A DNA stretch of 64,000 nucleotides from Pseudomonas synxantha BG33R (lineage in GTDB: Bacteria > Pseudomonadota > Gammaproteobacteria > Pseudomonadales > Pseudomonadaceae), in the NCBI RefSeq assembly GCF_000263715.2, contig NZ_CM001514.1:2466936-2530935 (forward strand), given 5' to 3'. Position numbers and translations under genes: made by a program. Below the pieces are notes generated by a model. The model did not search any database, had not been told where the DNA came from, and worked only from the letters and a program-made list of their open reading frames with translations. Positions 18,509 to 26,756 of this stretch are shown here, piece by piece (positions within the stretch are counted from its first letter, which is position 1; every line of letters begins with the position of its first letter).

Positions 18509-19357
18509 TCAGACTGACGTCAGCACCACCTGTGAGCCCGCAATGTATTCAAGGATGTACGGCAGCAGCGCGGTATCCGCCATCGGCGGGGCGATGGCAT
18601 ATCCCTGCACAATGGATACGCCCAGGGTTTTGAGCCGCTTGAGCTGGGCCGGGGTCTCGACACCCTCGATCACCAGCGACACACCCAGGCTGGCTGCCAG
18701 GCTGACGGTATGGGCGACAATGGCGGTGCAGGCCGAGTGCGTGTCGAGTTTGTGTACGAAACCGGCGTCGAGTTTGAGCTCGGTGAAAGGCACATCACAC
18801 AAGCGCTCCAGTGACGAGAAACCGGTGCCAAAGTCATCCATGGACAAACCGCAGCCCAGCAGCTTGAGTTGCAAGAGGTTGTTCATGGCGACACTGCACG
18901 GATTGAGCGTGCCGGTTTCGGTGATCTCGAAGATGATGCTTCGGGCAGGGCACTCATGTGCACGCAGCAGCACTTTAATCGCCTGGCTCAGTATGGGGTT
19001 GCTGAGTTGAGACGGTTGAAGGTTGAATGACATCGTCAATGGCAGGTTCAGACTGGCCAGTTTCTGGCGCAGGATCAGCCCTTGCTCGAAGAGGCGCAGG
19101 AACAGCTCATCCATCAGGTCATGGCGTTCCAGGGCCTGTAGAAAATAACCGGGCGTCAACAGGCCGTTGTGAGGGTGCCGCCAGCGGGCGAGAACTTCCA
19201 AGCCGCTAATCGTACCCGTTTTCAACGAAAGCTGAGGTTGGTAAAAACCCACAAACGCGTGATCCGCCAACCCTTGGCGCAGCTCCTGGGCGTCGGGCTC
19301 TTGAACCTTGGGGGCGGCTGGAATCTGACTTAGGCTGAGTGCGGCTGAGGTTTTCAT
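18509..19357 (-). CDS. EAL-domain c-di-GMP phosphodiesterase, PvrR/RocR-like without receiver
   Basis: Predicted enzyme of 282 residues that hydrolyses cyclic di-GMP. All expected catalytic residues are visible: Glu54 in GLEVLARW (EVL in place of EAL, tolerated in active enzymes), Asn112 in FNLQPSQL, Glu144 in FEITET, Asp174-Asp175 in DDFGTGFSS, Lys195, Glu231 in EGVET and Gln251. PvrR and RocR, which accompany PvrS and RocS1, carry an N-terminal receiver domain; here only about 30 residues precede the EAL domain. The start ATG has AGGG eight bases upstream, and no receiver domain is encoded in any frame before it. The gene lies 110 bases downstream of the sensor gene start on the same strand and is divergent from rcsC. 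Confidence 0.9.
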   Translation of the reverse strand: MKTSAALSLSQIPAAPKVQEPDAQELRQGLADHAFVGFYQPQLSLKTGTISGLEVLARWRHPHNGLLTPGYFLQALERHDLMDELFLRLFEQGLILRQKLASLNLPLTMSFNLQPSQLSNPILSQAIKVLLRAHECPARSIIFEITETGTLNPCSVAMNNLLQLKLLGCGLSMDDFGTGFSSLERLCDVPFTELKLDAGFVHKLDTHSACTAIVAHTVSLAASLGVSLVIEGVETPAQLKRLKTLGVSIVQGYAIAPPMADTALLPYILEYIAGSQVVLTSV

Positions 19358-19439
19358 GTAATGCCCTGCAAGGGATGACCATGAGTCAATTTTGCGGGAT
19401 ATGCGTAACCATAAACGTCAGCTCTTTCGAGCGTGTGCG

Positions 19440-19453
19440 TAGGACTAATCTTA
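19440..19453 (+). promoter_or_regulatory. RcsB-box-like sequence between EAL gene and rcsC
   Basis: TAGGACTAATCTTA matches the palindromic pattern of the box at 8620-8633 in the outer TAGGA and C(C/T)TA positions and agrees with the enterobacterial RcsB box at about 10 of 14 positions. It lies in the 195-base divergent spacer, 83 bases from the EAL start and 100 bases from the rcsC start, so it could control either gene. Confidence 0.42.
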
Positions 19454-19552
19454 CCAACTAATGAAAAGCCTATAGACTCACCCGAGCGGACGGTTGTCCG
19501 GTAACCGCACATGAACTTTCAAAGGCTCAAAGCACCCTCATGAACGCTGCAA

Positions 19553-22500
19553 ATGGCACCGCGTATGCGCTATAGGCAATCGAGCGTCGGTAAACTTGAA
19601 AAAGTCTCGCTGCGCCTGGGTTTCGGCCTGTTGGTGTCTTTTTTGTTGCTAGTGTTCTTCGCCGTGGCCGGCTATTGGGTGACCTACAAGGTCATTCGCG
19701 GGGAAGTGCTTAAAGTCGATTATCATTTTATGCGTTTCGTGGGTCGTGCTTACGACCATGAAATATTTCTGTTGCGGGCCATTAAGGCCAGCAGCCAATT
19801 GGAATACAAACCGGTATTTAACCCTGAAGCCTATGTGGTCAAGCATACGACGCAGGGCAACATGCGCATTTATGAAGGCCAGGCGTCCCAGGTCGCCACA
19901 ACGTTTTCGGCGGCATTGCCTATCAAGGCCGCCGACGCGCATGACGGTGTATTGAGCCAACAGTTGCAATTGGGGGGTGCGCTGGCAAATGTGTATGGCG
20001 ACTTCTGGAGCGGTTCAACCTTCGCGTCGCCGCAAATGTTCGTGTTTGATCTGTCGAGCGATTTCGACATCGCGATTCCTGCGATCAGCCCCCAGCCTCA
20101 TCCAGGCCAGCGCAATTTTTCCCAAGTCTTGAACGAGGTCAAGCAATCTGCGCGTCAGCTGCCGCCCTTGAGCAGTGACTTGCTGGTGCGCTGGCGGCCC
20201 AGTCATTTCTTTTTGGGCGGTGAGGACATTCAACAAATACTGGGCTACGTCTCCGGTCGCATTGAAGAGGACCAGTGGGAACGAAAGGGCCCCCCCAGGG
20301 AATTGGTGGCCGCTACCTTGCTGTATTGGGACGAATTTGACACGCCCGGGGTAAGGATAGAAAAGCAGTTTTTTGATCTGCCGCTGTACAGCAATGTCGA
20401 CATCGTCGCGCCGGACGGCACGCGTGTAGTGGGCGGCAAGTCGCCACAGATCTACCAATATGAAAGCGGCTTCCATTTCACTACTTCAGGGCTGCTGATC
20501 AAGCGCAGTGCCGGGGATATGGGCGCCTGGCAGGCCCTGTATCGTATCCCCTATAAACAACTGATCCTGGATGCACGTTGGCAGTTGCTTGGGCTGGTCG
20601 GCTTGTTGGGTTTATGCGTCATCAGTGGCTGGTCGGTCATCCGATGGTATCGACGGCGCATCGTGGTGCCGGCGAGTAATGACTTTCGGGAGTTATTGGT
20701 CAACCATGACTTCAACCTGTCTTTGTTGCAAACGGTGCCGCTGGCGTTGTGTGTGGTCAAGGGGCCGCAGATCGAACTGGTGACGCAGAACAGTTTGTAT
20801 ACGCAATGGTTGGGCGAGCCGACCGAGTTTGCACAAATGATGGCGCTATGGCCGCTGTTTGAGCAAAATAAACCCCTTACCGGTGAAGGCTGCCTGCTGG
20901 TCAATCAGCGGGTCTTGCACGTGCGCTATACACCCACCGAATATCTGGGCGATAGCGTGTTGCTGTGTACCTTCACTGATATTTCTTCCCACCGCGAAGC
21001 ATCTGCATCGTTGCTCCTCGCCCGCCAGGCGGCGGATGCGGCTAATGAACAGAAAAGCAACTTCGTCGCCACCCTGAGCCACGAGCTACGCACGCCGTTG
21101 TACGGTGTGCTGGGCACGCTGGAGCTGTTGGGCATGACCTCTCTGGATGAACGCCAACGTGGCTACCTGCGCACCATTGATAGTTCGTCCGCGGTATTGA
21201 TGCACTTGATCAGCGATGTGCTGGACCTGTCCAAGATAGAGGCGGGCCAGTTGGTTCTGGAGTCCGTCGCGTTCCAGCCACTGGAAATGCTCGAAGAAAC
21301 TGTACGCGGGTTCTCGGCGATGGCTGCGAATAAAGGGCTGGCGCTTTACTGCTGTGTTGACCCTCGCGTGCCGAACCTGGTGCAGGGCGACCGCCTGCGT
21401 ATTCAGCAGATCGTCGGCAACCTGCTCAATAATGCGATCAAGTTCACCCAGAGCGGGCATGTCGCAGTCTTCCTGTCGCCTATCGGAGTCTGCGCAGGCG
21501 AGGTGAGCCTGCAATGGCGCGTGGTCGATAGCGGCCCAGGGATGTGCGAAGTGGTGCAGGCGCAACTGTTCGAGCGTTTTTACCAGGCCGACAGCAAACA
21601 TCACACCGTCGCAGGCACCGGGCTTGGGCTGCCTATCTGCGCCCACCTCAGCCAGATGATGGGAGGTGCGTTGACCGTGGACAGTGCGCCGGGTGAGGGC
21701 AGTACATTCATATTTGAGTTGAGCCTTGAAACGCTAGAGGCCCCCCGATCTTTATTGCCCCAGTTATCAGGCAAGTGCATCGATGTTCGTACGCCCTATG
21801 CAACCTTGACCGATAACCTGTGCGCCTGGCTGGAGTGGCACGGTGCACACACTACCGTAATGGGCGATGACGCGGGCGCAGTACCTGATGCCATCTTGAC
21901 GGTAATGCCGCAAGAGGTCGAGGTGGGACGCTCAGGCGCGACCAACGTCTTTGCTCAGCATGATTTCAGTAGCACGCCGCAGTTCATCGGCCAGGACCTG
22001 ATGGTCAACCAGAACAGTGTCGGGTCCATGTGCCGTGCATTGGCGATGGCGATCAGCGGTGAACCGGAGGTTGCGTTGGAGCAGACTCCGGTGACGCACC
22101 TGCAGCTCGGTCTGAAAGTGCTGGTTGCGGAAGACAACCCGGTCAACCAGGTGCTGATGAAGGAGCAACTGGAGCGCATCGGCTGTGCGGTAGATGTTGT
22201 GCCCGATGGTGTCCAGGCGTTGCGGCAGTTGGAACTCAAGACCTACGACGTATTGTTGACGGATGTGAACATGCCGCTCATGGACGGCTATGAACTTGCC
22301 GATACGTTGCGCCAGCGCGATGTGGATATGCCGATTATCGGCGTCACCGCCAATGCGCTGCGTGAAGAGGGCGAGCATTGCATCCGCGTGGGCATGAACA
22401 ACTGGTTGTCCAAACCGATGAATATCCAGGGGCTTTATCTGTGTTTGCGCAGTGTGCTTGATCCTACGGTATACCGAGTCTGCGAGATCGCGGCACAGGC

Positions 22501-22831
22501 AAGCGATGCGGGCGGGATAAACGTGCCTGAACGCATGCTCGAACTGTTCATTGAAACTATCACGCGAGATTTAAGTGAGCTTAAAGCGCTGGATCCTGAT
22601 CAGGGCAGTCATCAGGCTGTCCAGTTATTGCATCGGATTCGAGGTGCATTGGCTGTCGGCAAAGCTAAAACACTGATTCTGGTGTGCCGTGAGTTGGAGG
22701 CATTAGTTGCGCGGAATGGGTTGGCCCGCACCCATGAAGATGTCGAGGTGTTCGTCGGGCGAGTCGAAGTAGCAATTCTGGTTTATAAGCGCGCCACTGC
22801 CATAACGGATAAAATGGAGGATCAGTCATGA
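19553..22831 (+). CDS. rcsC: RcsC-like hybrid histidine kinase with HPt domain
   Basis: Inner-membrane sensor of 1092 residues. A transmembrane helix lies near 22-48, a periplasmic domain of about 300 residues follows, and a second helix lies near 346-366. HisKA has its histidine in ATLSHELRTP near 508, the ATPase domain shows NNAIKF and GTGLGLP, the receiver has VLVAEDN near 855 and Asp near 902 in LLTDVNMP, and a C-terminal HPt-like domain has LLHRIRGA near 1026. Enterobacterial RcsC lacks the HPt, which there sits on RcsD; here both are fused. ATG 19553 lacks a clear ribosome binding site; two tiny open frames precede it (19511-19543 and 19540-19575). Likely target: the RcsB-like protein at 14126. 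Confidence 0.87.
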   Translation: MAPRMRYRQSSVGKLEKVSLRLGFGLLVSFLLLVFFAVAGYWVTYKVIRGEVLKVDYHFMRFVGRAYDHEIFLLRAIKASSQLEYKPVFNPEAYVVKHTTQGNMRIYEGQASQVATTFSAALPIKAADAHDGVLSQQLQLGGALANVYGDFWSGSTFASPQMFVFDLSSDFDIAIPAISPQPHPGQRNFSQVLNEVKQSARQLPPLSSDLLVRWRPSHFFLGGEDIQQILGYVSGRIEEDQWERKGPPRELVAATLLYWDEFDTPGVRIEKQFFDLPLYSNVDIVAPDGTRVVGGKSPQIYQYESGFHFTTSGLLIKRSAGDMGAWQALYRIPYKQLILDARWQLLGLVGLLGLCVISGWSVIRWYRRRIVVPASNDFRELLVNHDFNLSLLQTVPLALCVVKGPQIELVTQNSLYTQWLGEPTEFAQMMALWPLFEQNKPLTGEGCLLVNQRVLHVRYTPTEYLGDSVLLCTFTDISSHREASASLLLARQAADAANEQKSNFVATLSHELRTPLYGVLGTLELLGMTSLDERQRGYLRTIDSSSAVLMHLISDVLDLSKIEAGQLVLESVAFQPLEMLEETVRGFSAMAANKGLALYCCVDPRVPNLVQGDRLRIQQIVGNLLNNAIKFTQSGHVAVFLSPIGVCAGEVSLQWRVVDSGPGMCEVVQAQLFERFYQADSKHHTVAGTGLGLPICAHLSQMMGGALTVDSAPGEGSTFIFELSLETLEAPRSLLPQLSGKCIDVRTPYATLTDNLCAWLEWHGAHTTVMGDDAGAVPDAILTVMPQEVEVGRSGATNVFAQHDFSSTPQFIGQDLMVNQNSVGSMCRALAMAISGEPEVALEQTPVTHLQLGLKVLVAEDNPVNQVLMKEQLERIGCAVDVVPDGVQALRQLELKTYDVLLTDVNMPLMDGYELADTLRQRDVDMPIIGVTANALREEGEHCIRVGMNNWLSKPMNIQGLYLCLRSVLDPTVYRVCEIAAQASDAGGINVPERMLELFIETITRDLSELKALDPDQGSHQAVQLLHRIRGALAVGKAKTLILVCRELEALVARNGLARTHEDVEVFVGRVEVAILVYKRATAITDKMEDQS

Positions 22832-22847
22832 CGGTCGTCTACCTGGC

Positions 22848-23823
22848 TCAGTGATAGCTGAGTGTGAAATTGGCCCGGCCGATGGCTGTCCCAGTAGTGG
22901 CTTTTGGCTTGGTTTGTATATAGCTGGCACGAAGTAGAATTCTAAATACAGACGCCCCAGTTTGTATGTCGCCAGCTTTCCACTGGTGATAGTTCCTATC
23001 GCGGTGGAGTCGGGGCCATACTTGACTATACCTCCATCTTTGCTTATCTGAATGCCGGGCCCTGATGCACTTGATTCATGGGGCAATGATAATATGTCAG
23101 AAATATTATTGAGGTTTGAGGTATCTGTGAGCGTGACGTACGAGGCAATACTGATTCCTGGATCCCCTCCTGAGCAAGACAGATTAATGGAAAACACTAC
23201 TGGGCTGGAGCGTCCGCCTACTCCATTGAAAGCAGTTGTAGAGATTTACTTAGAGGTACCGTTGATACGGGGCAGATAGCGAGCACTTCGGTGCAGCTGC
23301 TACTGAACTGGTACCAACAACAGATACTGCCCATTTTTTGTCGCAAGGACAGTAGTACACGACTTCGACATTTGATGTGATCGATAACGTCCCTTGCTTG
23401 ATTGGGCCCGTTTTTATAAGTTTCACCCAAATGGTTTGAGTATCTGTAAATCCCTTAATGTCACGGGCGGGTTCGATAATATTTCCTCCTCTTATTGGCT
23501 CGGTATAACCAGATGGAATTGATGGGCCCTTCCATGTGCCCCGCCACTTAATGCCAATGCCAGGAATATTGGTTTAATAAACGTCTTGTCCGTAAGAGGA
23601 TAGAACGCTGCTGTTCATCGTTGCATAAATCTCAGAACGGCTCCAGCTGGATTGGTTCAATGTGGCAGAAGTGGTGACGGGTATCGATTTCCATAGGGTT
23701 TGCCCTGTCGGGATATTGCCTGACACAATGAGTGTTTTGGGTAGTTTAATGATAGACGTTGAGGGGGTATAAAATCCGTCTGCTAAAACTATATTGGATA
23801 GCAAAATTAATAATAAAAAACAT
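22848..23823 (-). pseudogene. Broken FimH-like adhesin gene
   Basis: Reading the minus strand gives a complete two-domain adhesin of about 320 residues in pieces. The signal peptide (FLLLILLSNIVLA) is out of frame with the ATG at 23823 because of a run of six T; five would restore it. A TAA follows SSYGQDVY at 23574-23576, directly before the adhesin-typical block NIPGIGIKW. Single-base losses occur near 23270-23290 (before STVPLSK) and near 23250 (between STVPLSK and STTAFNGVGG). Another lies near 22935-22945, before LRASYI. The reading ends with NFTLSYH and TGA at 22848-22850, a normal pilin ending. With at least four disabling changes it cannot make an intact protein. It is convergent with rcsC. 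Confidence 0.8.
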
Positions 23824-23875
23824 ATTTTTTAATTATGAGTCAATCCCGACAAGAGTTCGGTAAGTATCCTACGGT

Positions 23876-24031
23876 TTAAAGCCTAGCTTTGTCGGAGGAT
23901 TCGGTTCTAGGTGTAGGGTTTCCGAGATGCCTTATAGGATGAATAATGGAGTTTGCAGGTGCGTACGCTCCGTTCGCTAGTATTTCGGTTGACAGTATTA
24001 ATGACATTAAAAATAGAATGACACGCGTCAT
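23876..24031 (-). pseudogene. Adhesin N-terminal stub (51 codons)
   Basis: A short open frame encodes 51 residues with a signal peptide (MTRVILFLMSLILSTEILA) and the mature start NGAYAPANSIIHPIRHLGN. This aligns with the start of the broken adhesin just downstream (DGFYTPSTSIIKLPKTLIVSGN), so it is probably the N-terminal remnant of a tandem duplicate whose body is lost. Only GAG precedes the ATG at a useful distance. It could still be made as a small secreted peptide, but descent from an adhesin explains it better. Confidence 0.55.
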
Positions 24032-24077
24032 ACGGCTCGGTGTAGGATAAATCGAATAGAAAAATGGCTTTGTCTCC

Positions 24078-24088
24078 GGGGGGGGGGG
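24078..24088 (+). repeat. Homopolymeric tract of 11 G
   Basis: Eleven consecutive G residues lie 78-88 bases before the adhesin-like gene at 24166 and 47 bases upstream of the divergent adhesin stub. Tracts of this length mutate by slippage and can switch a promoter on and off by changing spacing. Assembly error in the exact count is possible. Confidence 0.7.
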
Positions 24089-24165
24089 CGACTGCTGGTT
24101 GAATAGGTGGTTGAGTATGTTAGGGTTATGGCTGTTTTTAAAGTTCCCAAATAGGAGTTAGTGTT

Positions 24166-25185
24166 TTGAGGAGTTTGAGTTTTCAGTCGTGCCATCAACA
24201 AGATAAAGTTTTGCAAAAGCGAATCGCCTATGCAGCGCTTGTGGTGTTAGCCGCAGTTTGCAGTGCGGAATGCAGTGCTGTGACATGCGAGGGAACGGGG
24301 GACTCTACACATATGGCTATTATTAACCCTGCTCCAATTCCTAGTATCATGCCAAAAAACAATTTTGTTTGGAGGTCGGTGAGCCCGACAACCATCAGCC
24401 TGGAATGTTGGGCAGACAACCGCAACGAGGCTGAGTATATATACATTTATTTGAATCCCAAGGCGGTCGATCTGGGGGCGGAGATTGGCTTGGGCATCGA
24501 GTTTATGGGGCAATCTTACACGTATCCAGAAACCAAGAAAATCCAAACACCCATAATGGTGCCTAGGTGCATAAGTAGTTCGGGATGTCGTCAAGGTAAT
24601 CCTACGGTCCTGAGTTATTCGGTATTTCTATATAAAAAAACGCCATCAGCAGCGCTGAAAACAGGAAACCTATCCACGACAAATAATATGGTTGCATTTC
24701 AATTTGACGGTGCTGGTGGCGTGGGCGCCCCTAAGACAGTGGCGCCAACACTGAGTGGAATTGGCGGGCTAAAATACGAGCCTTGTGAGTCAAGGCTATC
24801 AATCAGTCCTAAGGATATTGACTTCGGAAAAGCGTATCTTAATAACTCAAAGCAGGGAGAAGTAGTTAAAAGCGTTGCATTCACGATTACTGAAAATCGC
24901 GCGTGCAGCTCTGCTTATGGTGTGGATTTGTCGATAAATGCTATTTCGGGCATCGTGCAGGATTTGAATGTGTTGGTGCCAATTAACAATAAGTCGGTTG
25001 GGATAGGTATTTTTGACGTTTCGGCGAATAAGCTAATAAATTATGGTCAGCGGTTTGTCTTTTCACCAAAAGAAACTGCTTTGTCAAGCTCTAAGGCTTA
25101 TGAGGCTCGGTTGAAATGGATCTCGCCTGCAGCAGCGCTCGGGAAGTTTTCTGCTGGTATAGTGGTTAATATTATCTATAATTAG
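24166..25185 (+). CDS. Fimbrial adhesin-like secreted protein
   Basis: Secreted protein of 339 residues, probably a minor fimbrial subunit or tip protein. It starts at a TTG supported by AGGAG about eight bases upstream; the hydrophobic signal (AYAALVVLAAVCSAECSA) begins about 20 residues in. The mature part is rich in paired cysteines (SLECW, PRCISSSGC, KYEPCESR, RACSSAY). The C-terminal part carries LSISPKDIDFGKAY, a common opening of pilin domains in CupB/CupC-type minor subunits, and ends IVVNIIYN. It differs from the three GG(V/M)..WH adhesins and may be a separate family. It is AT-rich and stands alone between the broken adhesins and the RND cluster. Confidence 0.65.
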   Translation: MRSLSFQSCHQQDKVLQKRIAYAALVVLAAVCSAECSAVTCEGTGDSTHMAIINPAPIPSIMPKNNFVWRSVSPTTISLECWADNRNEAEYIYIYLNPKAVDLGAEIGLGIEFMGQSYTYPETKKIQTPIMVPRCISSSGCRQGNPTVLSYSVFLYKKTPSAALKTGNLSTTNNMVAFQFDGAGGVGAPKTVAPTLSGIGGLKYEPCESRLSISPKDIDFGKAYLNNSKQGEVVKSVAFTITENRACSSAYGVDLSINAISGIVQDLNVLVPINNKSVGIGIFDVSANKLINYGQRFVFSPKETALSSSKAYEARLKWISPAAALGKFSAGIVVNIIYN

Positions 25186-25312
25186 CTTTACGGCATTTCA
25201 TGTTAAAAGTCTGTAGGTGACCCATTCTGAATGCTTGTTTATCGGTTTTTTCCCTAACGCAAATAATTACCGGATGAGTGCTGCCAACCAGGATGGATGG
25301 CAGCAGATTCTC

Positions 25313-26746
25313 TCAGTTCGATACGCTTGATTGAGGTGCACGCCATCCCCCACCCAACGCTTTATAAAGCTGCACCACATTGAGATACGACGCGGTCTCT
25401 GCCTGCGTCAGCGCGTCCTGAGCGTTCAGTTGCGTACGCTGCGCGTCCAGCTCTACCAGATACGCCGCACTACCTGCTTCATAACGCGCATGTGCCAGTC
25501 GAGCCGCACGCTCACTTTGCGCTGCTGCTTCAGCCAGGCTACGTACCCGTTGCTGCGACAAGCTATAGGTCGTCAGCGCGCCCTCGGTTTCCTCAATCGC
25601 ATTCAACACCACTTGCTCATAACGCGCCCGGCTGCCCACCTCACGCGCCTGCGCCTCTCGCTGCCTGGCCTTGACGCTGGCCAGGTGCAGCGCCGGCCAA
25701 CTGACCGAGGGCATCACGCTGAACGCGCGGCTGCCGCTGTCGCCCAAATCCCCACCGCGCAAGGCCACAAAGCCGAGAAAGCCGCCCAGGTCGATCCGTG
25801 GGTAAAGCTCGGCCGTCATCGCGCCAATGTCCGCATTCGACGCCGCCAAAGCGCGTTCGGCGCTGGCGACATCGGGACGCTGTCGCAGCAAGTCGCTGAC
25901 CTGGCCAATCGGCAGGCGTGTGACCAGTGCCGGCAAGGGTTTCAGGTCGGTCAGCGTTTGCAGGTCACTGGGCCTTGAACCTGTCAATACAGCGAGTCGA
26001 TAACGGCTGAGCGCTTGACGGGTTTCCAGACTCGGCAATGTGGCTTGTACCCGTGCGCGCTCGGCCAGGGCGCTGGCCAGTTCGTCGGCGGTGCCGCGCC
26101 CGGCATCCACGCGGCCCTGGACCAGCACCACGGTTTTTTCCTGATTACTCAGGTTGGCCTGGGCCACCGCTAACTGCCGTTGCGCGCCGCGCAGTTCGAA
26201 GTAGTGACGCGCCACGTCGGCGGTCACTACGATGCGGGTTTGCGCCAGGTCTGCCGCGACGGCCTCGGCGCGTGCCGAAGACGCTTGCGACAGGCGCTGC
26301 AACCTGCCGAACAGGTCCAGCTCCCACTGCGCATCCAGGCCGGCCTGATAGGTCTTGGCCAGGTTGCGCTCACCGCTCGGGCCGGGGTTGGCCTGGGACA
26401 GGCTACGGGAATAAGCCCCGCTGGCGGTCACCGTTGGCAGTTGGTCCAACTGACGCTGATCCAGCACCGCACGTGCCTCCAGCAACCGGGCCTGGGCGAT
26501 GCGCAGGTCATGGTTACGCGCCAGCGCTTGATCGATCAGCGCATCCAGTTGTGGGTCCTGGAATTGTCGCCACCAATCCTGTTGCACGCGGGTGCTGCTA
26601 TACAGCGCGGTATCGGGGCTTTGAGTCAGCTCTACTGCGGGCTCGTTACTGGCCCGGTAGTCCGGGCCAACGGTACAGCCCGTCATCCAGGCCGAGCAGA
26701 TCAGCAGCGCGAGCGGGCGAATCACGAAGGTATTAAAGGGGTGCAT
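25313..26746 (-). CDS. RND efflux outer-membrane lipoprotein (OprM/NodT family)
   Basis: Outer-membrane channel of a tripartite efflux pump, 477 residues. The lipoprotein signal ends WMTGC, so the cysteine near position 21 is lipidated. The two repeated halves of the TolC fold are visible, with YPRIDLGGFLGF in the second half and alpha-helical hairpins rich in Ala, Gln and Arg. I start it at ATG 26746, preceded by AAGGAG at six bases; the longer frame upstream overlaps the RND gene and has no signal. It follows the RND gene by 10 bases and is the last gene of that operon. Confidence 0.92.
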   Translation of the reverse strand: MHPFNTFVIRPLALLICSAWMTGCTVGPDYRASNEPAVELTQSPDTALYSSTRVQQDWWRQFQDPQLDALIDQALARNHDLRIAQARLLEARAVLDQRQLDQLPTVTASGAYSRSLSQANPGPSGERNLAKTYQAGLDAQWELDLFGRLQRLSQASSARAEAVAADLAQTRIVVTADVARHYFELRGAQRQLAVAQANLSNQEKTVVLVQGRVDAGRGTADELASALAERARVQATLPSLETRQALSRYRLAVLTGSRPSDLQTLTDLKPLPALVTRLPIGQVSDLLRQRPDVASAERALAASNADIGAMTAELYPRIDLGGFLGFVALRGGDLGDSGSRAFSVMPSVSWPALHLASVKARQREAQAREVGSRARYEQVVLNAIEETEGALTTYSLSQQRVRSLAEAAAQSERAARLAHARYEAGSAAYLVELDAQRTQLNAQDALTQAETASYLNVVQLYKALGGGWRAPQSSVSN

Positions 26747-26756
26747 ATGTGTCTCC

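Noticed and set aside
22826..23197. The 123-codon frame as an independent fimbrial gene
   Set aside because: It is the C-terminal part of the broken adhesin; its last part is out of frame with the true NFTLSYH ending.
25276..25305. Hairpin GCTGCCA...TGGCAGC as a terminator
   Set aside because: The arms pair, but no T-run follows on either strand, so I could not support termination.
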